Below are positions 54,330 through 63,386 of a stretch of DNA of 64,000 nucleotides, in pieces. The position numbers and the translations under genes were made by a program. Under the pieces are notes generated by a model. The model was not told the DNA's origin. It saw nothing but the letters and a program-made list of their open reading frames with translations, and searched no databases. The stretch's first letter is position 1. Every line of letters starts with the position of its first letter. Source of the stretch: Stutzerimonas stutzeri (lineage in GTDB: Bacteria > Pseudomonadota > Gammaproteobacteria > Pseudomonadales > Pseudomonadaceae); NCBI RefSeq assembly GCF_024448715.1, contig NZ_JAMOHZ010000004.1:62001-126000 (forward strand). The letters run 5' to 3'.

Positions 54330-56405
54330 TTAAACTTGCCCATATTGCTGGCCGTGGCGCAGCCAACGCTCCAACAGTGGGCTGACGTGTTGCGGCCAGC
54401 GTGCCAACAGCGCCTGCGCAGCGTCGCGCACGGACGGTAGCAGATCGGCATCGCGCATCAGATCGGCGACCTTGAACTGCAACAGCCCGGTTTGCCGCGT
54501 ACCGAGCATTTCACCCGGACCGCGTAGCTCCAGGTCCTTCTCGGCGATGATGAAGCCGTCGCAGGTTTCGCGCATGATCGCCAGTCGTTCGCGACCGATC
54601 TGCGACAATGGAGGGTGATAGAGCAACACGCAATGGCTGGCGGCGCTGCCCCGGCCGACCCGTCCGCGCAGCTGATGCAATTGAGCGAGGCCGAGGCGTT
54701 CGGGATTCTCGATGATCATCAGGCTCGAGTTGGGTACATCGACTCCCACTTCGATCACCGTGGTCGCCACCAGCAGCTGCAGGCGGCCTTCCTTGAACTC
54801 AGCCATCACCGCGGCTTTTTCCGCCGGCTTCATGCGGCCATGGATCAGCCCGACGTTGAGCCCGCCGAGCGCCGCCGAAAGATCCTCGAACGTGGTTTCC
54901 GCTGCCTGGCAGGTCAGCTCCTCGGATTCTTCGATCAAGGTACAGACCCAATACGCCTGGCGCCCCTCATTACACGCCGAACGCACTCGCTCGATGACCT
55001 CCAGACGACGGCTGTCGGCCACCAGTACCGTATTGACCGGGGTGCGCCCGGGCGGCAGTTCGTCGAGGATCGAGGTATCCAGATCGGCATAGGCGCTCAT
55101 GGCCAGCGTTCGTGGAATCGGCGTCGCGGTCATGATCAACTGGTGCGGACACAGACGGCCATCGATGCCCTTGCGTCTTAGCGCCAGCCGCTGCTGAACG
55201 CCGAACCGGTGCTGTTCGTCAATGATCACCAATGCCAGTCGCTTGAACTGCACGTCGTCCTGAAATAGCGCATGAGTGCCGACCACCATCGGTGCGCCTG
55301 CGGCGATGCGCTCCAGCGCCGCGGCGCGCGCCTTGCCCTTGAGCTTGCCAGCCAGCCAGGCGACCTCGAGGCCCAGTGGTTCGAGCCATTTGCAGAAGGT
55401 GATGAAATGCTGCTCGGCGAGAATCTCGGTCGGTGCCATCAGCGCCACCTGATAGCCGGCCTCCAGCGCCTGTAGCGCCGCGAGCGCGGCGACCACCGTC
55501 TTGCCGGCGCCGACGTCACCCTGCACCAGGCGCAGCATCGGCTCGTCCTGGGCGAGGTCATAGGCGATTTCGGCGCCAACGCGCTGCTGCGCGCCGGTGG
55601 GCTGGAAACCAAGGTTGTGCAGATAACGTTGCGGAAGCTGGCGCGCCACAGGCAGTGGCGGCGCATGCTGGGCGCGCACGCTTTCACGCAGCCGTTGCAA
55701 GGACAGCTGATGGGTAAGCAATTCCTCGAACGCCAGGCGATGCTGAGCCCAATGGCGGCCCTCGGCGAGTTCTTCGAGGTCGGCGTCTGGCGGCGGTCGA
55801 TGCAGGTAGCGGATGGCCTCGTCCAGCGGGGCCAAGCGATAGTCACGCGACAGCTCTTCAGGTAGCCAGTCGGGCAGGCTGTGGGGGCCGAGCCGGGCCA
55901 GTGCTTGCTGCGTGAGTTGGCGTAGGCGCTGCTGGGTCAGGCCTTCAGTGGTCGGGTAAATGGGCGTCAGGGTCTGTTCTACCGCAACCGCGTCGGTATC
56001 GCTGAGCGCGCGATATTCCGGATGGTAAATTTCCAGTCCCGACGCGCCGGGTCGGGCTTCGCCATAGCAGCGCAGCTGGGTGCCGCGCTTGAGCCCTTCC
56101 TTCTGCGCCTGACTGAAATGGTAAAAGCGCAGGCTAAGGCTGCCGCTGCCGTCATGCAGGCGCACCAGCAGGCTACGGCGCCGGCCCATGACTACGTCGG
56201 CTCCGGTCACTGTGCCTTCGATCACTGCATCCTGGCCCGGCCGCAGCGCACCGATGGGGACGATACGGGTGCGGTCCTGGTAACGCAGGGGCAGGTGAAA
56301 GAGCACATCCTGAAGTGTTTCCAGGCCGACCTTGGCGAGCTTCTCGGCCAGCGCCGCGCCCACGCCTTTGAGTGCGGTGACCGGAACCGCCGCCAGCTCG
56401 CTCAT
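54330..56405 (-). CDS. recG: ATP-dependent DNA helicase RecG
   Basis: Monomeric branch-migration helicase that rescues stalled forks; 691 residues. The N-terminal wedge/OB domain covers about 1-240 (FHLPLRYQDRTRIVPIG). Helicase motifs are I GDVGAGKTVVA, Ia APTEILAEQHF, II IDEQHRFGVQQR, III TATPIPRTLA, V ATTVIEVGVDVP and VI HQLRGRVGRG. Three bases separate it from oxyR, so the two form an operon, as known in P. aeruginosa. Confidence 0.97.
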   Translation of the reverse strand: MSELAAVPVTALKGVGAALAEKLAKVGLETLQDVLFHLPLRYQDRTRIVPIGALRPGQDAVIEGTVTGADVVMGRRRSLLVRLHDGSGSLSLRFYHFSQAQKEGLKRGTQLRCYGEARPGASGLEIYHPEYRALSDTDAVAVEQTLTPIYPTTEGLTQQRLRQLTQQALARLGPHSLPDWLPEELSRDYRLAPLDEAIRYLHRPPPDADLEELAEGRHWAQHRLAFEELLTHQLSLQRLRESVRAQHAPPLPVARQLPQRYLHNLGFQPTGAQQRVGAEIAYDLAQDEPMLRLVQGDVGAGKTVVAALAALQALEAGYQVALMAPTEILAEQHFITFCKWLEPLGLEVAWLAGKLKGKARAAALERIAAGAPMVVGTHALFQDDVQFKRLALVIIDEQHRFGVQQRLALRRKGIDGRLCPHQLIMTATPIPRTLAMSAYADLDTSILDELPPGRTPVNTVLVADSRRLEVIERVRSACNEGRQAYWVCTLIEESEELTCQAAETTFEDLSAALGGLNVGLIHGRMKPAEKAAVMAEFKEGRLQLLVATTVIEVGVDVPNSSLMIIENPERLGLAQLHQLRGRVGRGSAASHCVLLYHPPLSQIGRERLAIMRETCDGFIIAEKDLELRGPGEMLGTRQTGLLQFKVADLMRDADLLPSVRDAAQALLARWPQHVSPLLERWLRHGQQYGQV

Positions 56406-56408
56406 GAA

Positions 56409-57329
56409 TCAGTCTTTCGCGACGGGCGGCTTGGCGACTGAGCACAGGCGGATGGAGTCGGCCAGCACTTCGATAGCCCTGGGACGCGGAAAACTGGCGC
56501 GCCAGGCGATCGCTACGGTGCGGAACGGCACAGGCGGCGTGAGCGGACGAATGTCCAGCACGCCGGCGGAATAGTGATGGCTGTCGACCGCCGACAGCGG
56601 CAGGATCGACACGCCGAGGCCCGAGGCAACCATGTGACGGATGGTTTCCAGCGATGAGGACTCCACTGTGGTGTGGGTCGGCGCCTCGCCCTTGCGAGTG
56701 GTTGGGCAAGCTTCGAGGACCTGATCGCGGAAGCAGTGACCTTCGCCGAGCAGCAGCAGGCTCTTGTCGTTGAGCATCTCGGCGTCGATGGTGTCTTTTT
56801 TGGACCACGGATGGTTGGCCGGCATCAGCACGTAGAACGGCTCGTCGTACAGCGGCAGCGTCAGCACGTCCGCTTCCTGGAACGGCAGCGCGATGATGAT
56901 CGCATCCAGCTCGCCGGTGCGCAGCTTGTCGCGCAGGATGTGGGTGAAGTTTTCCTCGATATACAGCGGCATGTCTGGCGCCACGCGGTGCAGCTGCGGG
57001 ATCAGGTGCGGGAACATGTAAGGACCGACGGTATAGATGGCGCCGACCTTGAGCGGCGCCGCCAGCTGATTCTTGCCCGCCTGCGCCAGCTCACGGATGC
57101 TCTGTGCCTGCTCAAGGACCTTCTGCGCCTGGGTCACGATGCCTTCGCCGACCGGCGTCAGCCGCACTGCGCTCTTGGTCCGCTCGAAAATCAACACGCC
57201 AAGCTCGTCCTCGAGCTTCTTCACCCCGACCGACAGGGTGGGCTGGCTGACGTGGCAACGTTCGGCGGCGCGGCCGAAGTGTGATTCCTGGGCGAGCGTG
57301 ACGATGTAGCGCAGTTCGGTCAGTGTCAT
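56409..57329 (-). CDS. oxyR: Hydrogen peroxide sensor OxyR
   Basis: LysR-family redox regulator; 306 residues. The redox-active pair C199 and C208 lies in GEGHCFRDQVLEAC, at the same numbering as E. coli OxyR. DNA-binding helix is SQPTLSVGVKKLEDELG. It activates catalase and peroxidase genes under peroxide stress; katE at 11454 is not necessarily a target. Heads the oxyR-recG operon. Confidence 0.96.
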   Translation of the reverse strand: MTLTELRYIVTLAQESHFGRAAERCHVSQPTLSVGVKKLEDELGVLIFERTKSAVRLTPVGEGIVTQAQKVLEQAQSIRELAQAGKNQLAAPLKVGAIYTVGPYMFPHLIPQLHRVAPDMPLYIEENFTHILRDKLRTGELDAIIIALPFQEADVLTLPLYDEPFYVLMPANHPWSKKDTIDAEMLNDKSLLLLGEGHCFRDQVLEACPTTRKGEAPTHTTVESSSLETIRHMVASGLGVSILPLSAVDSHHYSAGVLDIRPLTPPVPFRTVAIAWRASFPRPRAIEVLADSIRLCSVAKPPVAKD

Positions 57330-57497
57330 AGCGTTATTCCATCAGAGTGCTGGCTAGCATAGCCTTTGCTCGTGTTCGAACCAACTGGCTCGCAGTCGTT
57401 CACTGCATGCGGAGCCAGGGCAAAACTTGTGGGGCGGCGGTACACTCCTGCAAGGCGGGCCAATTGAATGGCCTGCAAGGTTACGGAGCAACCGATC

Positions 57498-58358
57498 ATG
57501 GCAAATCGTCCTTCAGTAATGATCGCCGGCTGCGGCGATGTCGGTATTCGTCTTGGTCTGCAGCTGAGCCGAGCGGGTTGGACGGTCTACGGCTTGCGCC
57601 GTCAGGCCGCGGGTCTGCCGGTGCCGATCTTGCCAGTGAAGGGTGATCTATCCGCCAGCGACGTTCCGCGTGGTTGGCCCAATGGCCGGTTGGATTACCT
57701 GGTGTACGCGGCATCGGCCAGTCAGCATGACGAAGCCGGTTACCGCCAGACTTATGTCGAAGGCTTGCGAAACGCTCTTGGTTGGCTGCAGCAACGCGGT
57801 CAGCGTCCCAAGCGGTTGATCTTCCTTTCCAGCACTGGCGTCTATGCGCAGAGCCAGGGGGAATGGATCGACGAGACGTCCCCCACCGAGCCCACCGGCT
57901 ACACCGGCCAGGTGATGCTCGAAGCCGAGCAATTGGCGCTTGGCAGCGGTATCCCGACAACGCTGGTACGTATGGCTGGGCTTTATGATCCCGCCCGCCC
58001 GTGGATGCAGAATCAGGTCCGCGCTGGCCTGCGTGTCGATCGCGAACCGCCACAGTACGGCAATCGTGTTCATCGCGACGACGCCGCAGCGCTTCTGGCC
58101 TGTCTGCTACAGACCGATCTGCGTGGTGGCGATCTGCAGGATTGCTATCTGGGCGTCGACGACGACCCGGCGCCACTGCACGAAGTGGTCGACTGGCTAC
58201 GCGAGCGGCTCGGCGTGACGCACTGGGCCGAACAGATGATGACGCGCCGCGCCGGCAGCAAGCGTTGCAGCAATGCCCGTGCGCGGGCGCTGGGCTGGAC
58301 GCCGCAATATCCGAGCTATCGCAACGGCTACGCCGCGGTTCGGCCGGGCAAAGGCTGA
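57498..58358 (+). CDS. NAD-dependent epimerase/dehydratase family protein (YeeZ-like)
   Basis: Atypical short-chain dehydrogenase of 286 residues. The nucleotide site is AGCGDVGIRLG (rather than GxxGxxG), and RLIFLSSTGVYAQSQGEW is the usual active-site region; the Tyr-x3-Lys pair is changed to GYTGQVM, so dehydrogenase activity is doubtful. ATG at 57498 with GGAG nine bases upstream. Divergent from oxyR. Confidence 0.83.
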   Translation: MANRPSVMIAGCGDVGIRLGLQLSRAGWTVYGLRRQAAGLPVPILPVKGDLSASDVPRGWPNGRLDYLVYAASASQHDEAGYRQTYVEGLRNALGWLQQRGQRPKRLIFLSSTGVYAQSQGEWIDETSPTEPTGYTGQVMLEAEQLALGSGIPTTLVRMAGLYDPARPWMQNQVRAGLRVDREPPQYGNRVHRDDAAALLACLLQTDLRGGDLQDCYLGVDDDPAPLHEVVDWLRERLGVTHWAEQMMTRRAGSKRCSNARARALGWTPQYPSYRNGYAAVRPGKG

Positions 58359-58435
58359 GTCGAGGCGACAGATGCCCGCGTTGCACCTCGCAGGCATGGT
58401 GGTCGCCTAGTCGCTGCTAGCGAATCGTCCCCTAA

Positions 58436-58464
58436 AAGCTTCGCTAGCAAGCTAGCTCCTACAA
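58436..58464. repeat. REP-like palindromic element
   Basis: GCTTCGCTAGCAAGCTAGCT, followed by CCTACAAAAG, contains GCTAGC-AA-GCTAGC and resembles the Pseudomonas REP class ending CTCCTACA. It lies in the 357-base gap between the epimerase gene and the alcohol dehydrogenase; the rest of that gap shows no gene. Confidence 0.6.
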
Positions 58465-58715
58465 AAGCGGGTTTCGGTCGTTTCTTGCGATGCGCGAAAA
58501 GCCTCGACGACGACAGCCCGTCGGTGATTCGGCCATCACGACAACATTTCAGGCAACTCTGCCGACGCGGCGCTTACTAAAAATTTGATAGCACGCACGC
58601 CGCGCGCCCTGCCACATGGCAGCAGTCGGGTCAGGAGCAGCTGCCGCATCGCGGCGAAGACATCAGGAAGAACCACCACGGCGGCGTTTTCGAACACCGA
58701 ACCAGGAGATTTTTC

Positions 58716-59888
58716 ATGAGAGCTCTTCGCTGGCATGGCAAGCACGATATCCGCTGCGACAATCACGTCCCGGACCCGAGCATCGAAGATCCGCGCGACG
58801 CCATCATCAAGGTCAGTTCCTGCGCCATCTGCGGCTCCGACCTGCACCTCTACGACGGCTTCATGCCCGGCATGCAGCACGGCGACATCATGGGCCACGA
58901 GTTCATGGGCGAGGTGATGGAGGTCGGCTCGGCCAATAAGAAGCTCAAGGTCGGCGACCGTGTAGTGGTGCCCTTCACCATCGTCTGCGGCGAGTGCGAC
59001 CAGTGCCGACGCGGCAATTTCTCGGTCTGCGAGCGCACCAACCGCAACAAGGACGTGGCCGATAAGGTCTTCGGTCACACCACTGCGGGGCTCTACGGCT
59101 ACACCCACCTCACCGGCGGCTATGCCGGTGGCCAGGCCGAATACGTCCGTGTGCCTTATGCCGATGTCGGCCCGGTCGTCATTCCAGACGGGATGACCGA
59201 TGAGCAGGTACTGTTCCTCGGCGACATTCTTCCCACCGGCTGGCAGGCCGCGGCGCAATGCGACATTCAGCCCACCGACACTGTGGCCATCTGGGGTGCC
59301 GGGCCGGTCGGCCAGTTCGCCATCCGCAGCGCGGTGATGATGGGCGCTGAACAGGTGATCTGCATCGACAACGTGCCCGAGCGGCTGTCCATGGCCCGTG
59401 CCGGCGGCGCCATCACCATCAATTTCGATGAAGAGAGCGTGCTCGAACGGCTCAAGGAACTGACCCGCGGCAAAGGCCCGGAGAAGTGCATCGATTCGGT
59501 CGGCATGGAAGCGCACGCTGCGCGTTCCATCGATTCCATGTACGACCGTGCCAAGCAGGCGCTGATGCTGGAAACCGACCGCCCGCACGTACTGCGCGAG
59601 ATGATCTACGTCTGCCGCCCGGCCGGCATCATCTCTATTCCGGGGGTCTACGGCGGGCTGATCGACAAAATTCCGTTCGGCGCGGCAATGAACAAGGGGC
59701 TGACCTTCCGCATGGGTCAGACCCACGTCAACCGCTGGACCGACGACCTGCTCAAGCGCATTCAGGAAGGCCAGATCGATCCGAGCTTCGTCATCACCCA
59801 CAGCGTCAGCCTCGAGCAGGGGCCGGAGATGTACAAGACCTTCCGCGACAAGCACGACGGTTGCATCAAGGTCGTCCTCAAGCCCTGA
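58716..59888 (+). CDS. Zinc-dependent alcohol dehydrogenase (MDR family)
   Basis: Medium-chain dehydrogenase of 390 residues. Catalytic zinc residues lie in [11 protein letters not shown] and GHEFMGEV; the structural-zinc loop is [15 protein letters not shown] (four Cys). The coenzyme motif is [10 protein letters not shown]. It resembles the glutathione-independent formaldehyde/alcohol dehydrogenase group, but the substrate is not certain. CCAGGAG lies before the ATG. A palindrome and a small membrane protein gene follow. Confidence 0.9.
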   Translation: MRALRWHGKHDIRCDNHVPDPSIEDPRDAIIKVSSCAICGSDLHLYDGFMPGMQHGDIMGHEFMGEVMEVGSANKKLKVGDRVVVPFTIVCGECDQCRRGNFSVCERTNRNKDVADKVFGHTTAGLYGYTHLTGGYAGGQAEYVRVPYADVGPVVIPDGMTDEQVLFLGDILPTGWQAAAQCDIQPTDTVAIWGAGPVGQFAIRSAVMMGAEQVICIDNVPERLSMARAGGAITINFDEESVLERLKELTRGKGPEKCIDSVGMEAHAARSIDSMYDRAKQALMLETDRPHVLREMIYVCRPAGIISIPGVYGGLIDKIPFGAAMNKGLTFRMGQTHVNRWTDDLLKRIQEGQIDPSFVITHSVSLEQGPEMYKTFRDKHDGCIKVVLKP

Positions 59889-59894
59889 GGGTTT

Positions 59895-59927
59895 GGCAGC
59901 GGTTCCCTGATCAGGGAACCGCGTGCC
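59895..59927 (+). terminator. Perfect palindrome after the alcohol dehydrogenase
   Basis: GCGGTTCCCTGA and its exact complement form a 24-base perfect palindrome (59899-59922), extended by GGCA/TGCC. There is no T-run. It could be a 3' mRNA stabiliser, an attenuator before the next gene, or an operator. Confidence 0.5.
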
Positions 59928-59959
59928 GGCATTCCCTAGCCCCGAAGGAGGGACTGAAT

Positions 59960-60484
59960 ATGAGCGTTCCACACCGCGTGACCCATACCAATCATTCGGC
60001 CCGCAGCCTCGCCCGCGGGCTCGGCTGGTTCAGCATTGGACTCGGTTTGGCCGAGGTGCTGATGCCCGGCAAACTGGCACGCTTTCTTGGCGTGCCGGAA
60101 CACGAAGGGCTGATTCGCGCCTGCGGTGCGCGCGAGATCGCCACGGGTGTCGGGCTTTTGCTGACAGACAATCCCAAGCCTTGGATATATGGCCGCATCG
60201 GCGGCGATGCACTGGACTTGGCCGGGTTGGGCTTGAGCATCGAAAACGGCACTGAGCAGGTCAACGCAGCGTTGGCCGCTGGTGCCGTTGTCGGCGTTAC
60301 CGCGCTGGATCTGGCCTGCGCCAGGGGGCTCGCCGAGGAGAGCCAGGAAGTTACCGAGTGGGATTACAGCGATCGCAGCGGTTTCCCCCAGGCGCCCGAT
60401 GCCATGCGCGGGCGGGTCGAGGCGGAGTTTGCTGCCATGCGGGCTGAGCCTAATGGGTATAGTCCGTCGACCATGTTGCACTGA
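59960..60484 (+). CDS. Small membrane protein of unknown function
   Basis: A 174-residue protein with a strong AAGGAGGGA site before the ATG. Two to three hydrophobic segments (about 16-40, 62-75 and 108-125) end in a polar tail (EWDYSDRSGFPQAPDAMRGR). Similar segments occur as N-terminal parts of cyclase/dehydrase-like proteins in pseudomonads. It probably shares the alcohol dehydrogenase transcript. Confidence 0.7.
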   Translation: MSVPHRVTHTNHSARSLARGLGWFSIGLGLAEVLMPGKLARFLGVPEHEGLIRACGAREIATGVGLLLTDNPKPWIYGRIGGDALDLAGLGLSIENGTEQVNAALAAGAVVGVTALDLACARGLAEESQEVTEWDYSDRSGFPQAPDAMRGRVEAEFAAMRAEPNGYSPSTMLH

Positions 60485-60628
60485 GGTTTGGTGAACGGCT
60501 GCGAAGTGCGGCGTTGGAGTTGCCCAGATTCGGGGGCTTTCCTCGCCTAGGAGTGCTGGTGATGTTGGGGTTGATATCGGATTGGCCAGTTTGATTGTTT
60601 TTGCTGGTTTGAAAGCCCGATTTCAAGC

Positions 60629-60890
60629 TGATTATCGAGTCGTTTGATGGCGCGGTTTCGCCCTGCTGGGCGCGTCCCTTTTGGCAGTCGCCCCAAAAGG
60701 AACCAAAAGGTCTTGCCCCTGCATCCGGGTCTCGCTTCGCTCGACTTCCCCCATTCCATCGCTGCTCCGAGGGTCGCCGCGCAAGGGCCATCCATGGCCC
60801 TTCACGGCTCTCGCGGCATCCATGCCGCTCGCCCCTCTACGCAGCGATTTCATTCGGCCTGCTGAAAGGGGCGTTCTGTGCCGCCTGCTG
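60629..60890 (+). repeat. Dispersed repeat element, left arm of an inverted pair
   Basis: About 260 bases that recur in opposite orientation at 60993-61252. Best-conserved blocks are the outer end (ATTATCGAG, CGTTTGATGGCGCGGTTTCG, CCCTGCTGGGCG), the middle (CTCCGAGGGTCGCCG, AAGGGCCATCCATGGCCC) and the inner CGCCCCTCTACGCA. Small ORFs in the two arms both begin MMARFRPAGRV, which only reflects the repeat. Similar GTTTCGCCCTGCTGGGCG elements are dispersed in Pseudomonas intergenic DNA. Confidence 0.8.
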
Positions 60891-60992
60891 GATTTTCCGT
60901 CAGCAAAAAGCGAAGCGCTGTGCTTCCGTCCGTGTTTGAGCTTACAGACGATCCGGGTTTGCTCTTTTGCTTGGTTTTCCTTGCACTAGATA

Positions 60993-61252
60993 TCAGGCGA
61001 CGCGAAACGCCCCATCAGGAGGGTGAGCGGAATCGTTGCGTAGAGGGGCGAGCCGCATGGATGCGGCGAGAGCCGTAATGGGCCATGGATGGCCCTTGTA
61101 CGGCGACCCTCGGAGCGGCGATGGAGTAAACGAACCCCGGCGCAGCCAGGGCCGTATGCAGGGGCACAGCGTTTTTGGTTACTTTTTCCGCGTCTGGAAA
61201 AAGTGACTCGCCCAGCAGGGCGAAACCGCGCCATCAAACGGCTCGATAATCA
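60993..61252 (-). repeat. Dispersed repeat element, right arm of an inverted pair
   Basis: Reverse-complement counterpart of 60629-60890, separated by about 100 bases of unique sequence. It differs from the left arm in the region after the outer block, where it reads GTCACTTTTTCCAGACGCGG on the minus strand and the left arm has a diverged stretch. The 937-base gap between the membrane protein gene and the AEC transporter holds no credible gene other than these arms. Confidence 0.8.
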
Positions 61253-61421
61253 CGGCCTGAAGCCAAAACGTTTAAACGAGCAGCAAACCCACCCAGCCCC
61301 ATCACTAATTCGACAACCCGCGGAGACCTTAATTTTTGCTAAGGTTTGCCGCCGGCTCGTTCCGGCCTCCACCGTCCCCGCGCTCCCAGCCTCCTGCCGG
61401 CGCGCCTGCCGTTGAGAAACC

Positions 61422-62354
61422 ATGTCCGCCGTAGTCAATGTCGTCCTGCCGGTCTTCGCGCTGATCTTCCTGGGATATCTGTGCCGCCGCACCGGCCGCA
61501 TGGGCCCGACCGCTGCATCGGAGCTGAATCGCTTCGTGGTCTGGCTGGGGTTGCCGGCCTTGTTATTCAACGTCGTCGCCACCTCGACCTGGGCGCAGCT
61601 CTGGCAACCGGGTTTCATCACCGCTTTCGCCGTAGGCTGCCTCGGTGTGTTCGGCTTTACCCTCGGTTACCGCTTGCTGCAGAAGCAGCCCTTGGTCGAT
61701 GCCAGCCTCGATGCGCTTGGCGGGTCCTACGCCAACACTGGCTACATCGGTATCCCGCTGTGCATGCTGGTGCTCGGCGACGAGGCGCTGCAGCCGGCCA
61801 TGGTGGCGTCGATCATCGTGGTCTGCGTGCTGTTCGCCATCGCGCTGGCCTGTGTGGAAACCGGCTTGCACGCCGGGCAAGGATTCATCCGTACGCTGGG
61901 CAAGGTCAGCGGCGCGCTGCTGCGCAACCCGTTGGTGGTGGCGCCGTTGCTCGGTGGTCTATGGGCGATGAGCGGGGTGGCACTGCCGGTGCCGCTGGCA
62001 ACGCTGCTTCAGTTGCTGGGCGCGGCGGCGGCACCCTGCGCGTTGGTCTCGCTAGGATTGTTTCTTGCCCAGCCGCAACCCGCGGGCAAGGTCACTGGGG
62101 TCTGGCCGCTGGTGACGCTGAAGCTGGTGGTCCAACCGCTGATAACCTGGTACTTGGCGTTTCAGGTCTTCGAACTGCCGACGCTCTGGGCTTATTCGGC
62201 GTTGCTGCTGAGCGCGCTGCCCACCGGCACCGGTCCTTATATGCTCGCCGAATTCTACGGCCGCGAAGGCTCGCGGGTGTCGCGGGTGGTGCTGTACTCG
62301 ACGCTCGGCTCGCTGATCACCTTGTCGGTGTGCCTGGTGCTGCTGCCGGTGTAG
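61422..62354 (+). CDS. AEC family transporter (auxin efflux carrier-like)
   Basis: A 310-residue membrane protein with about ten helices in two five-helix halves. GGSYANTGYIGIPLCMLVLG near residue 105 and SALPTGTGPYMLAEFYG near residue 268 are the broken-helix motifs of the AEC/bile-acid-transporter fold. Substrate unknown; members export or take up organic acids such as malonate. Its stop lies inside the repeat at 62352. Confidence 0.88.
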   Translation: MSAVVNVVLPVFALIFLGYLCRRTGRMGPTAASELNRFVVWLGLPALLFNVVATSTWAQLWQPGFITAFAVGCLGVFGFTLGYRLLQKQPLVDASLDALGGSYANTGYIGIPLCMLVLGDEALQPAMVASIIVVCVLFAIALACVETGLHAGQGFIRTLGKVSGALLRNPLVVAPLLGGLWAMSGVALPVPLATLLQLLGAAAAPCALVSLGLFLAQPQPAGKVTGVWPLVTLKLVVQPLITWYLAFQVFELPTLWAYSALLLSALPTGTGPYMLAEFYGREGSRVSRVVLYSTLGSLITLSVCLVLLPV

Positions 62355-62383
62355 GGTGGAAAACCGCAAAGCGTTTTCCACGC
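62352..62383. repeat. P. stutzeri-type palindromic repeat at the end of the AEC gene
   Basis: TAGGGTGGAAAACCGC AAA GCGTTTTCCAC forms a stem (62356-62364 with 62371-62381). The element class TAGGGTGGA...TCCAC is dispersed in this group. Its TAG supplies the stop codon of the AEC gene, and the hairpin may end the transcript. Confidence 0.65.
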
Positions 62384-62410
62384 GGTGTGGGGTAACGCGC
62401 CGCACGCCAC

Positions 62411-63358
62411 TCATTCCGCCGGCCGGGTCACTTCCAGCACCACGGCGGCGATGCGATCGCACTCGGTGTAAACGCCGTCGAGCAGCTCTTCGCCGAATAC
62501 GTCCGGGTCGACTTCCCGATAGGTCCACTCCAGGCCGCGACCTTCGAGGCGCTGGCTGATTTCCCGAAGAAACGGGTCCCGATTGTCGACCATCGCCACG
62601 CCGGTATAGAGCAGCAGGGTGCCGCACGGGGCCAGGCGTTCCAGTGCACTGTCGAAGATGGCCAGCGACAGGCCCGCGCCCAGCGGGCCGCCGCCGTGGC
62701 GGTAGGCACGCTCGCTGGGGTCGATCAGATAGGGCGGGTTGGCCAGGATCAGATCGAACTCGCCCTCGACATCGTTGAGCAGGTCGCTGTGCTTGGCGCG
62801 CAGATTGTCAGCGCCAGCCAGCGCCGCGTTGATGCGAGTCAGGCGTAGCGCCGAGGGGTTGATATCCACCGCCAGCACTTCGGCATGGGGTCGCGCCAGT
62901 GCGGTAAGAATCGCACCGGCGCCCGATCCGCAACCGATGTCCACCGCGCGACGGATGTTCCCAGGGTGATTGTTCAGATGCGCTTGGATGGCATTGGCGA
63001 AGCGGTAGGTGTCTGGGCCAAAAAACACCGAATCCGGCGAATCGGTGGGGTACGCCGAATGCACGAATAACTGGCCATCGAGGCTCGACAGCCGTACCCG
63101 GCTACGCCAACGCGTGCCGCAGGGGGCGAGGACGCCGGCCTGGTCCATCAGACTAAAAACCGCTGGCGGCAGCAGCTCGTGCTGAAATGGCCGGCTCCAG
63201 CCAAAAACCCCGGCCATGTCGGTAGCGAGTTCGTTTTCGATCCGCTGGTTCACCCGCTCGTGGGTAAGTGGCGTGGGGGTGATGAAGTGATAGCCGCGCT
63301 CGCGCACTGCATGAGCCAGGTGCAGCAGTGCACGGTCCTGGGCGGTTTCGGTAGTCAT
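62411..63358 (-). CDS. Class I SAM-dependent methyltransferase
   Basis: A 315-residue protein. An N-terminal winged-helix-like region (about 1-110) precedes a Rossmann methyltransferase domain with motif I VDIGCGSGAGAI (about residue 140), motif II LAVDINPSALR, and the NPPY motif (about residue 208) typical of enzymes methylating the N of Gln or adenine/guanine. It resembles the RsmC/PrmC group; the substrate is not certain. Confidence 0.86.
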   Translation of the reverse strand: MTTETAQDRALLHLAHAVRERGYHFITPTPLTHERVNQRIENELATDMAGVFGWSRPFQHELLPPAVFSLMDQAGVLAPCGTRWRSRVRLSSLDGQLFVHSAYPTDSPDSVFFGPDTYRFANAIQAHLNNHPGNIRRAVDIGCGSGAGAILTALARPHAEVLAVDINPSALRLTRINAALAGADNLRAKHSDLLNDVEGEFDLILANPPYLIDPSERAYRHGGGPLGAGLSLAIFDSALERLAPCGTLLLYTGVAMVDNRDPFLREISQRLEGRGLEWTYREVDPDVFGEELLDGVYTECDRIAAVVLEVTRPAE

Positions 63359-63386
63359 GGTATTTCCCTGGCGAGGTATCGCCTTC

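Noticed and set aside
60644..60865. Small ORFs beginning MMARFRPAGRV on both strands near 60.6-61.2 kb
   Set aside because: They arise because the same repeat is present in inverted orientation; there is no ribosome site and the proteins diverge with frameshifts, so I treat them as repeat DNA, not genes.
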